Shown one piece after another: positions 7,310-14,667 of a stretch of 16,810 bases of DNA (positions within the stretch are counted from its first letter, which is position 1; each line of letters opens with the position of its first letter). A program made the translations under genes and the position numbers. The stretch lies in assembly GCA_043806395.1 (NCBI GenBank), contig JAZDHC010000110.1, positions 1-16,810 of the forward strand, given 5' to 3'. Source of the stretch: CG2-30-40-21 sp043806395 (GTDB taxonomy: Bacteria > UBA9089 > CG2-30-40-21). The notes under the pieces were generated by a model. The model worked only from the letters and a program-made list of their open reading frames with translations. It searched no databases and had not been told where the DNA came from.

Positions 7310-7336
7310 ATTTACGAAACAGCTTGTTTCGTAAAT
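7310..7336. repeat. perfect 12-bp palindrome, 3-nt loop, between hsdM and dinD
   Basis: ATTTACGAAACA (7310-7321) and TGTTTCGTAAAT (7325-7336) are exact reverse complements around GCT. In the frame of the DUF1016 remnant it spells FTKQAVS, resembling the palindrome-encoded segments of the other copies. It lies 15 nt upstream of the dinD start. Confidence 0.9.
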
Positions 7337-7470
7337 GCACTTTTTTTGTTGATGATAGCAAGATTGTGCCCCCATGGAATTTCGGTTAATTAGGCAACAG
7401 GCTGTTGCCCAATTGCTGAATTCTGTGAATAGAACAAATTCCAACTTGCATTGTGTTGAATTAAGTGCAT
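7312..7470 (-). pseudogene. third DUF1016 (YhcG-type) remnant
   Basis: An ATG at 7470 overlaps the end of hsdM and reads 26 codons ending SQNSAIGQQPVA, then TAA (7390-7392). The same frame continues LTEIPWGHNLAIINKK, the DUF1016 block after helix three, and then SAFTKQAVS to a TAA at 7312-7314. IPWGHN matches IPW of the second copy and the family consensus. The rest of the protein has been deleted on both sides. The spot is the same relative one (directly after a modification-subunit gene) as the other two copies. Two palindromes lie within it. Confidence 0.72.
7388..7414. repeat. near-perfect 12-bp palindrome broken at the premature stop
   Basis: AATTAGGCAACA (7388-7399) and TGTTGCCCAATT (7403-7414) pair at 11 of 12 positions around GGC. 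The only mismatch, A7392, also creates the TAA in the coding strand. With G there, the palindrome would be perfect and the codon would be CAA (Gln), as in the sister copy (TVAQ). Confidence 0.85.
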
Positions 7471-8525
7471 ACACTAAACCCCATTTTTTTAAGATGTTCA
7501 TCCACTTTTTTGGTAAGTGCTTCGGTTTCGGTAATGAGTAACGGCAAAGGGGTTTCATAGCGCTCGGCAAGTTCTTTAATCCGCCCGGTTAGCCGCTGGC
7601 TGATGTTGTCCATTTCAGCTTTAATGCGTTGCGAGATGCTGTGCATCCATTTTTTATCCACCACTATGGTTTTTATCTCATCAATGTTCAAGGCAGGGTA
7701 TTTTTTGATTATCAAGATTTCCAACTCAGCTGTTGCCTTTTTTATATCTGCTTTGATTCTTGCTTCATCGTCCATCAGTTTTTTGTATGCTTGCAGCATG
7801 TCGTATTCATCAGCATTGTCAGCATTGCGTTTGCCTATCTCTTTAATGGCTTTTTGCAGGTTGGTTTTACTTATTTTGCCTTTATCGTCAATGGCATCTG
7901 CAAGCAACCCATCTTCACTGCCATGTTCTTCCCGTATTTCGTCTATTTTGGCGTTAAGCGTTTCGGTTTGTGCTTGCAAATCGTCGATGGCTTTTTGTTC
8001 CCTATCAAAATATTCCTGTATGATTAACGCAGGGGGTATCAGTCTGCCTTTCAGTCCTTCAATACCTGATCCCTGCCTTACTACTTCTTTACCGGCTCCC
8101 CAGCCATCGGCAGCCAGTTCATACATATCGTCCTGCATGGTTTGTGCCCAGTAATCCATCAGGTGCTGATACACATCGTATTTGTCAATCAGGTTCTTGT
8201 TTATATACGCGTTTAACATGGTTTCAGAAATCTTATGTATTTCTTGCTTGGGGTGCAAACCTCTGTCCAATGTTTTGGCGTAGGCAGTGGTTTCTGTTTT
8301 CCATTTATCAAACACAGCATCCATCTGTTTGCTGAAAGCGGTAAACTCAGGATAGTGAAAAATGGTGCTTTTGACTTCTTCCTTTGCAATATACAAAACA
8401 GAATAGCCTGCCCGTTTGCTTGATTTGAACAATATACTTTTCAGCGTTGGATACACTTCCCAATACTTGAATAGATCATCAATATCCCGGTTGGGAATAC
8501 CGCCCAGCAAATGCGATTCAATATC
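7461..8525 (-). pseudogene. hsdM: HsdM C-terminal part, cut off by an amber codon
   Basis: Continues the HsdM frame directly after TAG 8526-8528 with DIESHLLGGIPNRDIDDLF, which is the expected continuation of long (about 800-aa) HsdM proteins. It includes a long charged helical segment (DLQAQTETLNAKIDEIREE) likely to bind HsdS, and ends near KKMGFS. No shift in frame separates the halves. Independent translation could begin at TTG 8510, but no ribosome binding site stands out. The end overlaps the third DUF1016 remnant by 10 nt. Confidence 0.85.
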
Positions 8526-9875
8526 CTACAAGTCTTCGGCTTCCTGGCTGTCAATGTATCGTGGAATATTCAGGTTGTAATCGTTCTTTGGGTCGGAAAT
8601 TTCAGAAACAGGAATGATACGGGAATACTTAGGTATTTCAATTCGGTTTTTGAAGGTGTCCACAATCTTGTGGATGTCCTGCTCTTGCAGGCGGTTTTTG
8701 TTACCGTCTTTGATAAAGCCTTTACTCGCATCAATCATAAAGATGTCATGGCGGCTTTCGGCATTTTCCTTATCAATTACGATTAAACAAGCGGCAATGC
8801 CGGTTCCGTAAAACAAGTTTGGCGGCAGACCAATAATGCCTTTGATGTATCCCTTTTGAATAATTTTTTTGCGAATGTCGGCTTCGGTATTTCCACGGAA
8901 CAATACGCCCAAAGGCATTACGATACAGCCTTTCCCTTTGGATTTTAAGGATTTAATCAGGTGCAATAGAAAAGCAAAGTCGCCGTTCTTTTTAGGTGGC
9001 AGACTATCGTAACCCTCAAAGCGTTTGTAAATATCATTGGTCGGATCCCAGCCGTTGGTCCATGCTTTATGACTGAAAGGCGGATTAGAAACGGCATAAT
9101 CAAGCTGTTTGATTTCGCCTGTAACATCGTCCGTAAACTGTGGCGATGACAAAGTATTTCCTTGCACAATCTCAGAAGCAGGATTGCCGTGCAGCCACAT
9201 ATTCATGACTGCTAATGCTCGTGTGGCATTGTCGTTTTCCTGTCCATAAATGGAAATGGACTTGCCGGCTTCATCAGCGACTTTAAGCAGTAAAGAACCC
9301 GAACCGCAGGTTGGGTCATAAACTGTAGTTTGTCCGGTGGTGTTATGAGGATTAATGCCAATCACCTTAGCCATGATACGGGAAACTTCGGCAGGTGTAT
9401 AGAATTGTCCCTTGCTCTTTCCGCTCTCGGTAGCGAAGTGCCGCATCAGATATTCGTAGGCATCGCCCAGTAAGTCATCACCCTCCGCACGGTTACTACT
9501 GAAATCCAGTTCGGGCTTTTCAAAAATTTCAATCAGGTTGCTCAGGCGGTCAACTTTATCTCTTCCTTTTCCAATCTTCTCGTCATCGTTAAAGTCAGCA
9601 ACGGTAATCACACCTGTCAGGTCGTTGGCTTTGGCAAGTTCTCCGATAATCTTATTGATTTTGTCGCCAATGTCCGGCTGCCCCTTCAGTTTCACCATAT
9701 CCTTAAAGCTGCCGCCTTCAGGGATTTCAACCAATGCACCGCCTTTGTCGGATACATATTTCATAAACAGCAATACCAGCACATAGTCTTTATACTGGCT
9801 GGCGTCCATGCTGCCTCTAAGTTCATTACAACCTGCCCAAAGCGAGCTGTATAATTCAGATTTTTTTATGGCCAT
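8526..9875 (-). CDS. hsdM: HsdM N-terminal part: type I DNA adenine methyltransferase
   Basis: A 449-aa N-terminal two-thirds of the type I modification subunit, which transfers methyl from S-adenosylmethionine to adenine N6 in complex with HsdS. It has the HsdM N-terminal helical domain (SLWAGCNELRGSMDASQYKD), the cofactor motif DPTCGSGS (187-194) and the catalytic NPPF (264-267). FYTPAEVSRIMAKV (159-172) is also typical. It ends at TAG (8526-8528) after YIDSQEAEDL, and a single C-to-T change of CAG (Gln) would explain the stop. The start at 9875 fits the family (MAIKKSELYSSLW), with AAAGGA 13 nt upstream as a weak ribosome site. Only 71 nt separate it from ribBA on the same strand, so it may be read through from the rib promoter. 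Methylation without the C-terminal part and HsdS is unlikely. Confidence 0.88.
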   Translation of the reverse strand: MAIKKSELYSSLWAGCNELRGSMDASQYKDYVLVLLFMKYVSDKGGALVEIPEGGSFKDMVKLKGQPDIGDKINKIIGELAKANDLTGVITVADFNDDEKIGKGRDKVDRLSNLIEIFEKPELDFSSNRAEGDDLLGDAYEYLMRHFATESGKSKGQFYTPAEVSRIMAKVIGINPHNTTGQTTVYDPTCGSGSLLLKVADEAGKSISIYGQENDNATRALAVMNMWLHGNPASEIVQGNTLSSPQFTDDVTGEIKQLDYAVSNPPFSHKAWTNGWDPTNDIYKRFEGYDSLPPKKNGDFAFLLHLIKSLKSKGKGCIVMPLGVLFRGNTEADIRKKIIQKGYIKGIIGLPPNLFYGTGIAACLIVIDKENAESRHDIFMIDASKGFIKDGNKNRLQEQDIHKIVDTFKNRIEIPKYSRIIPVSEISDPKNDYNLNIPRYIDSQEAEDL

Positions 9876-9946
9876 ATTATTCCCAATATCCTTTTATTTA
9901 TCATGACACATAACAATATCTATCTGTTTATCCATTTCGCACTTGC

Positions 9947-11146
9947 TTACATCCCTAATAAGTGTCCTAATTTCTCTTGTTTTGTCTGAAGATAAAACAT
10001 GTTGTCTTTTGTTGGCGGTATGGTAATATGTACTCGTTCTACAATGATGAGCCCATATCCTTCTAACCCAATAATCTTCCGAGGGTTATTGGTTATGAGC
10101 CGTATTGTTGTAAGACCAAGATCTGATAATATCTGGGCACCAATCCCATAGTCCCTGAGATCTGGCTTGAATCCAAGCCTTTGATTGGCTTCAACCGTAT
10201 CAAAGCCCTCATCCTGAATAGAGTAAGCCCTGAGTTTATTAATTAGACCAATACCTCTTCCCTCTTGAAGCAGATACAGCAGTACGCCACAACCTTCCTC
10301 TTCTATCATGTTCATTGCTTGAATAAATTGTTGCCCACAATCACATCTTTGAGATTTGAAGAGGTCACCGGTAAGGCATTGGGAGTGTACTCGTACCAGA
10401 ACATTAGCTTTATTTTTAACACATCCCTTTACTAAGGCAATATGGTGTTGGGTATCAAGCTCTGATTCATAACCTATAATAGTAAATTCACCAAAATCTG
10501 TAGGTAATTTTGTTTCTGTTACCCTTTTTACCAATTTTTCTGTTCTTCGTCGATAAGCAATAAGGTCTGCAATAGATATTATCTTCAGATTATACTCTTT
10601 TGCTACTTCAATTAGTTTGGGGAGTCGAGCCATGTTACCATCCTCATCCATGATCTCACATATTACTCCAGCTGGATAAAGTCCAGCCATTATTGATAGA
10701 TCCACTGCTGCCTCTGTATGTCCCGTTCGCTTTAATACACCACCCTCCTGTGCCCTTAAAGGGAAAATATGTCCCGGTTTGGCAAGGTCATTTGATCTGG
10801 TTTTTTTGTCCAGAACGCATTTAATGGTTGTAGCCCGATCATAGGCAGATATTCCAGTAGTTGTTGTAAATCTGGCATCTATGGAGACAGTAAATGCTGT
10901 CTCCCGAACATCAGAAGATTCGCTAACCATAGGGTTTAACTCTAATTCATCTAATCGTGACCCAATGATAGGTAAGCAGATAAGCCCCCTGCCATATTTT
11001 GCCATAAAATTGATTGCCTCTGGCGTAACCTTTTCAGCTGCCATAAGCAAGTCACCCTCATTTTCCCGATCCTCGTCATCAACGACAATCAGCATTCGAC
11101 CTGCTTTTATTTCTTCAATAGCCTCTGGAATAGATGTAAATGGCAT
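9947..11146 (-). CDS. ribBA: bifunctional RibBA: DHBP synthase / GTP cyclohydrolase II
   Basis: A 399-aa fusion of the two entry enzymes of riboflavin synthesis. The N-terminal half makes 3,4-dihydroxy-2-butanone 4-phosphate from ribulose 5-phosphate and shows the acidic metal loop DDEDRENEGDLL and RTGHTEAAVDL. The C-terminal half opens GTP and shows RVHSQCLTGDLFKSQRCDCG, whose three cysteines bind zinc, and LLQEGRGIGL. Both active sites look complete. The start at 11146 (MPFTSIPEAI) was chosen over 11176 because GAGGTGA (11152-11158) precedes it. It follows ribE by 22 nt on the same strand, so the two form an operon. ribH and ribD are not in the window. Confidence 0.96.
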   Translation of the reverse strand: MPFTSIPEAIEEIKAGRMLIVVDDEDRENEGDLLMAAEKVTPEAINFMAKYGRGLICLPIIGSRLDELELNPMVSESSDVRETAFTVSIDARFTTTTGISAYDRATTIKCVLDKKTRSNDLAKPGHIFPLRAQEGGVLKRTGHTEAAVDLSIMAGLYPAGVICEIMDEDGNMARLPKLIEVAKEYNLKIISIADLIAYRRRTEKLVKRVTETKLPTDFGEFTIIGYESELDTQHHIALVKGCVKNKANVLVRVHSQCLTGDLFKSQRCDCGQQFIQAMNMIEEEGCGVLLYLLQEGRGIGLINKLRAYSIQDEGFDTVEANQRLGFKPDLRDYGIGAQILSDLGLTTIRLITNNPRKIIGLEGYGLIIVERVHITIPPTKDNMFYLQTKQEKLGHLLGM

Positions 11147-11168
11147 AAATATCACCTCAAAATAAATT

Positions 11169-11792
11169 TTATGCAAATCCTTGTTCAGCCAAAAAACTAT
11201 GAGTTAATCCCTGTTTTACAGGCTGAATAAGTTTTTCGACATATTTCCCCATAATATCTACCTCTAAATTTGCCAGATACCCTGTCTCTCTCAAAAACAA
11301 GGTAGTCTGATGAGCGGTATGTGGGATAATACACACAGAAAAGGTATGCCCAACAATATCAACCACAGTCAAGCTGACCCCATCGATGCAAACCGATCCT
11401 TTTCTAATAATGTATCGACTTAAATCATCTGTGGTTGAGAATCTTAAGATCAATGATTCAGCAGCCATCTTCTTTTCAATTAACCTTATTGTTCCATCAA
11501 TATGTCCTGCTACCAGATGTCCCCCCAATCTATTTTCCAGCTTGAGTGCCCTTTCCATATTAACCTTATTGCCAATTGTCAAGGTTTGAAGATTGGTTAA
11601 TCGCAGAGTTTCAGGGGATACATCTGCAGAAAAAGAATCATTACTCACCTTAGTTGCAGTAAGACAGGTTCCATTAACAGCAACACTATCTCCACGACTC
11701 AGGTCAGAAATGACTATTTTTGCACCAATTACCATTGACCCGGGTAACTTTTGCCTTATTGTTCCAATTTCTTCAATAATTCCAGTAAACAT
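11169..11792 (-). CDS. ribE: riboflavin synthase alpha chain
   Basis: Riboflavin synthase (207 aa) dismutates two 6,7-dimethyl-8-ribityllumazines into riboflavin and a pyrimidine. The two lumazine-binding repeats are visible. Repeat one runs from the diagnostic MFTGIIEEIG through VNGTCLT to NMERAL and GGHLVAGHIDG. Repeat two has GSVCIDGVSLTV and IPHTAHQTTL. I placed the start at MFTG (11792), since upstream codons do not belong to the family. There is almost no leader: the -10 box of a strong promoter ends only 10 nt before the ATG, so the mRNA is probably leaderless. No FMN riboswitch fits in the space before it. Confidence 0.95.
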   Translation of the reverse strand: MFTGIIEEIGTIRQKLPGSMVIGAKIVISDLSRGDSVAVNGTCLTATKVSNDSFSADVSPETLRLTNLQTLTIGNKVNMERALKLENRLGGHLVAGHIDGTIRLIEKKMAAESLILRFSTTDDLSRYIIRKGSVCIDGVSLTVVDIVGHTFSVCIIPHTAHQTTLFLRETGYLANLEVDIMGKYVEKLIQPVKQGLTHSFLAEQGFA

Positions 11793-11802
11793 ATTATCCA
11801 TT

Positions 11803-11831
11803 ATTATACAGTATTTGATAGAGAAAGTCAA
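11803..11831 (-). promoter_or_regulatory. ribE-ribBA promoter
   Basis: Minus strand TTGACT (11826-11831), a 17-nt spacer and perfect TATAAT (11803-11808). The expected start of transcription, near 11796, is 3-5 nt before the ribE ATG at 11792. Divergent to the peptidase promoter. Confidence 0.75.
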
Positions 11832-11887
11832 TTAAAATATTGATTGAACAGCTATGTATCCATCTCCAACCTATCCTCACTTTCTTG

Positions 11888-11916
11888 TTGACTTCAAGCC
11901 CCAAAGCTGGTACAAT
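11888..11916 (+). promoter_or_regulatory. promoter of the C25 peptidase gene
   Basis: TTGACT (11888-11893), 17-nt spacer, TACAAT (11911-11916). Expected initiation is near 11923. The in-frame ATG at 11927 lies 10 nt after the -10 box, the same geometry as at ribE. Confidence 0.65.
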
Positions 11917-11926
11917 ATCACAATGT

Positions 11927-14572
11927 ATGAGTACACAAGGAAAAAGAAAAGAAATGAGGATCATCTTTATTCTCGGATTATTTGTCTTAATCCACTATCC
12001 ACAACACCTTTTTGCTGCAACGACGCCGCAAGTCTTGTCCTGTACAATAGAAATTGCTCCACTTTTGATTATTACGGGTGAGGATGGATATTCAATTGTT
12101 CGGGCAGCGAGCTGTACTGTATCCTCTAAGGTTGGTATGCCCATGCTGCCAATGAAGACATTCTTTGTACTCTTGCCTGAAGGATCTGTTATCCAGGGGT
12201 TGGAGATAATTTCCACAAGTGAGGAGAAATTAGAGGGAAGGTATAACCTCAAGCCTGCCTCTCCCCCTCTGCCTGTTTCAGGGAGGAAGTGGAAAGTGGA
12301 AAGTGGAAAGTGGAAAGTTGAAAGTGGAGAACAGCAAATCAAGCAAGATATTTCTTGCTCCCAACTCCCAACCCTCAACTCCCAACTCTCAACTCCCAAC
12401 TCCCAACTCTCAACTCCCAACTCTCAACTCCCAACTCCCAACTCCCAACTCCCAACCCTCAACTCTCAACTCCCAACTCCCAACTCCCAACTCTCAACTC
12501 CCAACTCCCAACTCTCAACTCTCAACTCCCAACTCTCAACTCCCAACTCCCAACTCCCAACTCCCAACTCCCAACCAGAGCAAGTGGTGCAAATTGATTC
12601 CATCCAGCAATGGGGAGGGTTTAAACTGGCATGTATGAAGGTGTTTGGGGCAAGGTATGATACCCAATCAGGCGAGTTGACATGGATTAAGAGAATTGAG
12701 TTTAATCTTAAGCTAAGGCAAGTTCAGGACATCCATGTCAGCGGCAGGTGCCCCAACCCTGGCGCCCTTCAAAAATTAGTAATAAACCCGGAGCTAATCC
12801 CCAGATATAGCCCTGCCCCAACGGTGGAAAGATACCTGATTGTGACTAATGAGAGCCTTGCCCCTGCCTTCCAAATCCTGCTTGATTCAAAGATTAGCAA
12901 AGGGCTTGAGGGGACTATTGCTACTACCTCATGGATTTACAGCTATGAATCGGGCAGAGACAATCAGGAAAGGATTAGAAATTACATCAAGGATTATCAG
13001 CCGACATATCTTCTGCTTGGGGGAGATACAGCCGTGGTGCCGTATCGTGGGGTCTATGCTTGGGTTGAGGGTGGGACATTATTGGATGATAAGGGAATAT
13101 CAACCCTTGCCCCTCCATTAGTTGATGATAATATTCCCTGCGATTTGTACTATGCCTGCTTAGATGGTGATTGGGATTATGATAAGGATGGCATCTATGG
13201 AGAGGTTGAGGATAGGGTGGATATGATGCCAGAGGTATTTGTGGGGCGGGCACCAGTGGATAATGCAACTGAGACAGAACAATTTGTGGCAAGGGTACTT
13301 GCCTATGGCTCTGCCACTGGTAGCTATCTGTATAATGAGGTGTTGATTGGGAATGTGTTTGATTCCTTGAATGATGGCAAATTGATCATGCAGGCAATTG
13401 AGGAGATTACACCCGGGGCGTATGATACGGCTTGTTACTATCAAAGCGAGGGAGCAACTAAAGCGGACATGATGTCTGGATTAAATGCCGGGGTTGGACT
13501 TGTTGCTCATGCTGGTCATGCCAATAACGATCAACTCCAGATGGGTGGTGATCGTATTTATCTCTATGGATCTGAACTAAGCCAGCTGTCTAATCCCTGC
13601 CCATTCATCTTCAATACTATCGGCTGTTATGCCGGGGCGTTTGATGTAAATGATTGTATTGGTGAGCAGATGGTTCTAAATGAAAACGGTGGTGCAGCAG
13701 CCTTTATTGGTAATTCAAGGTATGGCCTATATGATGAGACAAGCCCCATGCTTTACAGTGGTGAATATCAGGTGGAATTCTTCAGACAGGCATTGCGGGA
13801 GGGGTGTTCTCATATCGGTGAGGCATTAGCCATGAGCAAGCTCACCTTTGTTCCTGAGTGCGGTGCAGATACACCATACCGTTGGGTACAGTATTGCCTT
13901 AATCTCCTTGGTGACCCGGAGATGGCTCTGCCAATGCCGAGGGATGTTCAATCTTTGTATCAGGTTATTCAGGGAAATGTACAGGGAATAGTTGCCATAG
14001 GACAACAATTGCCACTGATTATTACCCTGAAAAACTTCCGGGACAGTGATTGCGGTAGTTTGAGTGTGGAATTAAGCACCAATGACCCATTCGTGGTTAT
14101 TACCACCAAAACCGTTACTCTTGGACATTTACGATCGGGCGAGACAGTGAACAACGCAAACCAGCCATTTGGCTTTATGCTTATGCCCAACTGCCCTTGT
14201 GAACACAAGATAAAATTTACTCTGACCATAAACGATGGAACGGGTACGAGTACAGACACCATTTATTTAACCGTTAGCCTCATGGTATCAGATATGAATG
14301 CAATAATCTGTTATCCCAATCCATCCGTCAGGGGACAAATAGTAACCATAGCCAATATTCCAGCAGGTTCTGATGCCCTGATTTCCATTTATAACCTTTC
14401 AGGAGAAATGGTACGGCAGATAAATGCCACAGAACTGCAAGCTGGCGGTTCTATGATTGCCCGATGGGATACGAGAAATGAAAATGGGGAAAGGGTTGCT
14501 TCGGGCATATATTTTTATCGGCTGGTATCTTCCTCTGGTGTCAAGACTGGAAAGATAGGGATTGTGCGGTAA
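11927..14572 (+). CDS. secreted C25 (gingipain-type) cysteine peptidase with heptapeptide repeat insert
   Basis: An 881-aa exported protein. MSTQGKRKEMRIIFILGLFV begins a signal peptide cleaved near LFA-ATTP. Residues about 145-217 are a heptapeptide repeat (NSQLPTP, NSQLSTP, NSQLPTL variants) encoded by 31 seven-base units, preceded by a KWKVESG repeat. The catalytic domain follows, with ERYLIVTNESL and LLLGGDTAVVPYR, likely catalytic His531 (AHAGHAN) and Cys567 (TIGCYAGAF), and NLLGDPEM at its end. The last 90 or so residues (CYPNPSVRGQI, then GERVASGIYFYRL) form a FlgD-like/secretion-type C-terminal domain. ATG 11927 was chosen because it lies 10 nt past the -10 box. ATG 11954 is the alternative and also keeps the signal peptide. 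Starts further upstream are excluded by the promoter. The repeat inserts between the pro-region and catalytic domain and should be a flexible, extended linker. Confidence 0.88.
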   Translation: MSTQGKRKEMRIIFILGLFVLIHYPQHLFAATTPQVLSCTIEIAPLLIITGEDGYSIVRAASCTVSSKVGMPMLPMKTFFVLLPEGSVIQGLEIISTSEEKLEGRYNLKPASPPLPVSGRKWKVESGKWKVESGEQQIKQDISCSQLPTLNSQLSTPNSQLSTPNSQLPTPNSQLPTLNSQLPTPNSQLSTPNSQLSTLNSQLSTPNSQLPTPNSQPEQVVQIDSIQQWGGFKLACMKVFGARYDTQSGELTWIKRIEFNLKLRQVQDIHVSGRCPNPGALQKLVINPELIPRYSPAPTVERYLIVTNESLAPAFQILLDSKISKGLEGTIATTSWIYSYESGRDNQERIRNYIKDYQPTYLLLGGDTAVVPYRGVYAWVEGGTLLDDKGISTLAPPLVDDNIPCDLYYACLDGDWDYDKDGIYGEVEDRVDMMPEVFVGRAPVDNATETEQFVARVLAYGSATGSYLYNEVLIGNVFDSLNDGKLIMQAIEEITPGAYDTACYYQSEGATKADMMSGLNAGVGLVAHAGHANNDQLQMGGDRIYLYGSELSQLSNPCPFIFNTIGCYAGAFDVNDCIGEQMVLNENGGAAAFIGNSRYGLYDETSPMLYSGEYQVEFFRQALREGCSHIGEALAMSKLTFVPECGADTPYRWVQYCLNLLGDPEMALPMPRDVQSLYQVIQGNVQGIVAIGQQLPLIITLKNFRDSDCGSLSVELSTNDPFVVITTKTVTLGHLRSGETVNNANQPFGFMLMPNCPCEHKIKFTLTINDGTGTSTDTIYLTVSLMVSDMNAIICYPNPSVRGQIVTIANIPAGSDALISIYNLSGEMVRQINATELQAGGSMIARWDTRNENGERVASGIYFYRLVSSSGVKTGKIGIVR
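12284..12332 (+). repeat. GGAAAGT heptanucleotide repeat
   Basis: Four exact GGAAAGT units (12291-12318) with variants on both sides (GGAAGT before, TGAAAGT after). The period of 7 gives the peptide KWKVESG twice. It lies 30-odd nt before the longer CCAACTC tract. Confidence 0.9.
12361..12577 (+). repeat. 31-unit CCAACTC/TCAACTC heptanucleotide tandem array
   Basis: Thirty-one consecutive 7-bp units fill 217 bp. Nearly all are CCAACTC or TCAACTC, with two CCAACCC and a final CCAACCA. Since 7 and 3 share no factor, all three forward frames through the array are open and give the same heptapeptide in different phase. It lies within the C25 peptidase coding sequence. Confidence 0.95.
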
Positions 14573-14629
14573 ATAAGCATTCAGCCATCAGTCGTCAACT
14601 TTCCCCTTGCCTTCCTGTAAAAAAACCAC

Positions 14630-14658
14630 TTGACCAAACGAATATTTTGTGGTATCAT
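14630..14658 (+). promoter_or_regulatory. promoter of the D-aminoacylase-type gene
   Basis: TTGACC (14630-14635), 17-nt spacer, TATCAT (14653-14658). The ATG at 14668 follows after 9 nt, predicting a leader of about 3 nt. The rest of 14573-14667 is short intergenic sequence with no further features. Confidence 0.65.
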
Positions 14659-14667
14659 AGCTCTATT

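Noticed and set aside
7295..7570. Open frame of 91 codons between hsdM and dinD as a separate gene
   Set aside because: Its first half is out-of-frame hsdM and its second half is out of frame with the DUF1016 remnant, which has recognisable family sequence in another frame.
8526..8528. Reassigned TAG codon (read as Gln) explaining the hsdM stop
   Set aside because: The hsdS remnant at 6334 ends at a TAG, but it is too short to test recoding. The whole locus is decaying, so a nonsense mutation is the simpler explanation. No intact gene here needs TAG to be read through.
9876..9946. Second attC site (ACATAACA near 9907) between hsdM and ribBA
   Set aside because: No matching GTTRRRY box or complementary inner arms follow at a suitable distance.
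11793..11926. FMN riboswitch upstream of ribE
   Set aside because: The -10 box ends 10 nt before the ribE ATG, leaving no room for an aptamer, and no FMN-type conserved sequence is seen.
12361..12577. CRISPR array
   Set aside because: The repeats are contiguous 7-bp units with no spacers, and no cas genes are near.
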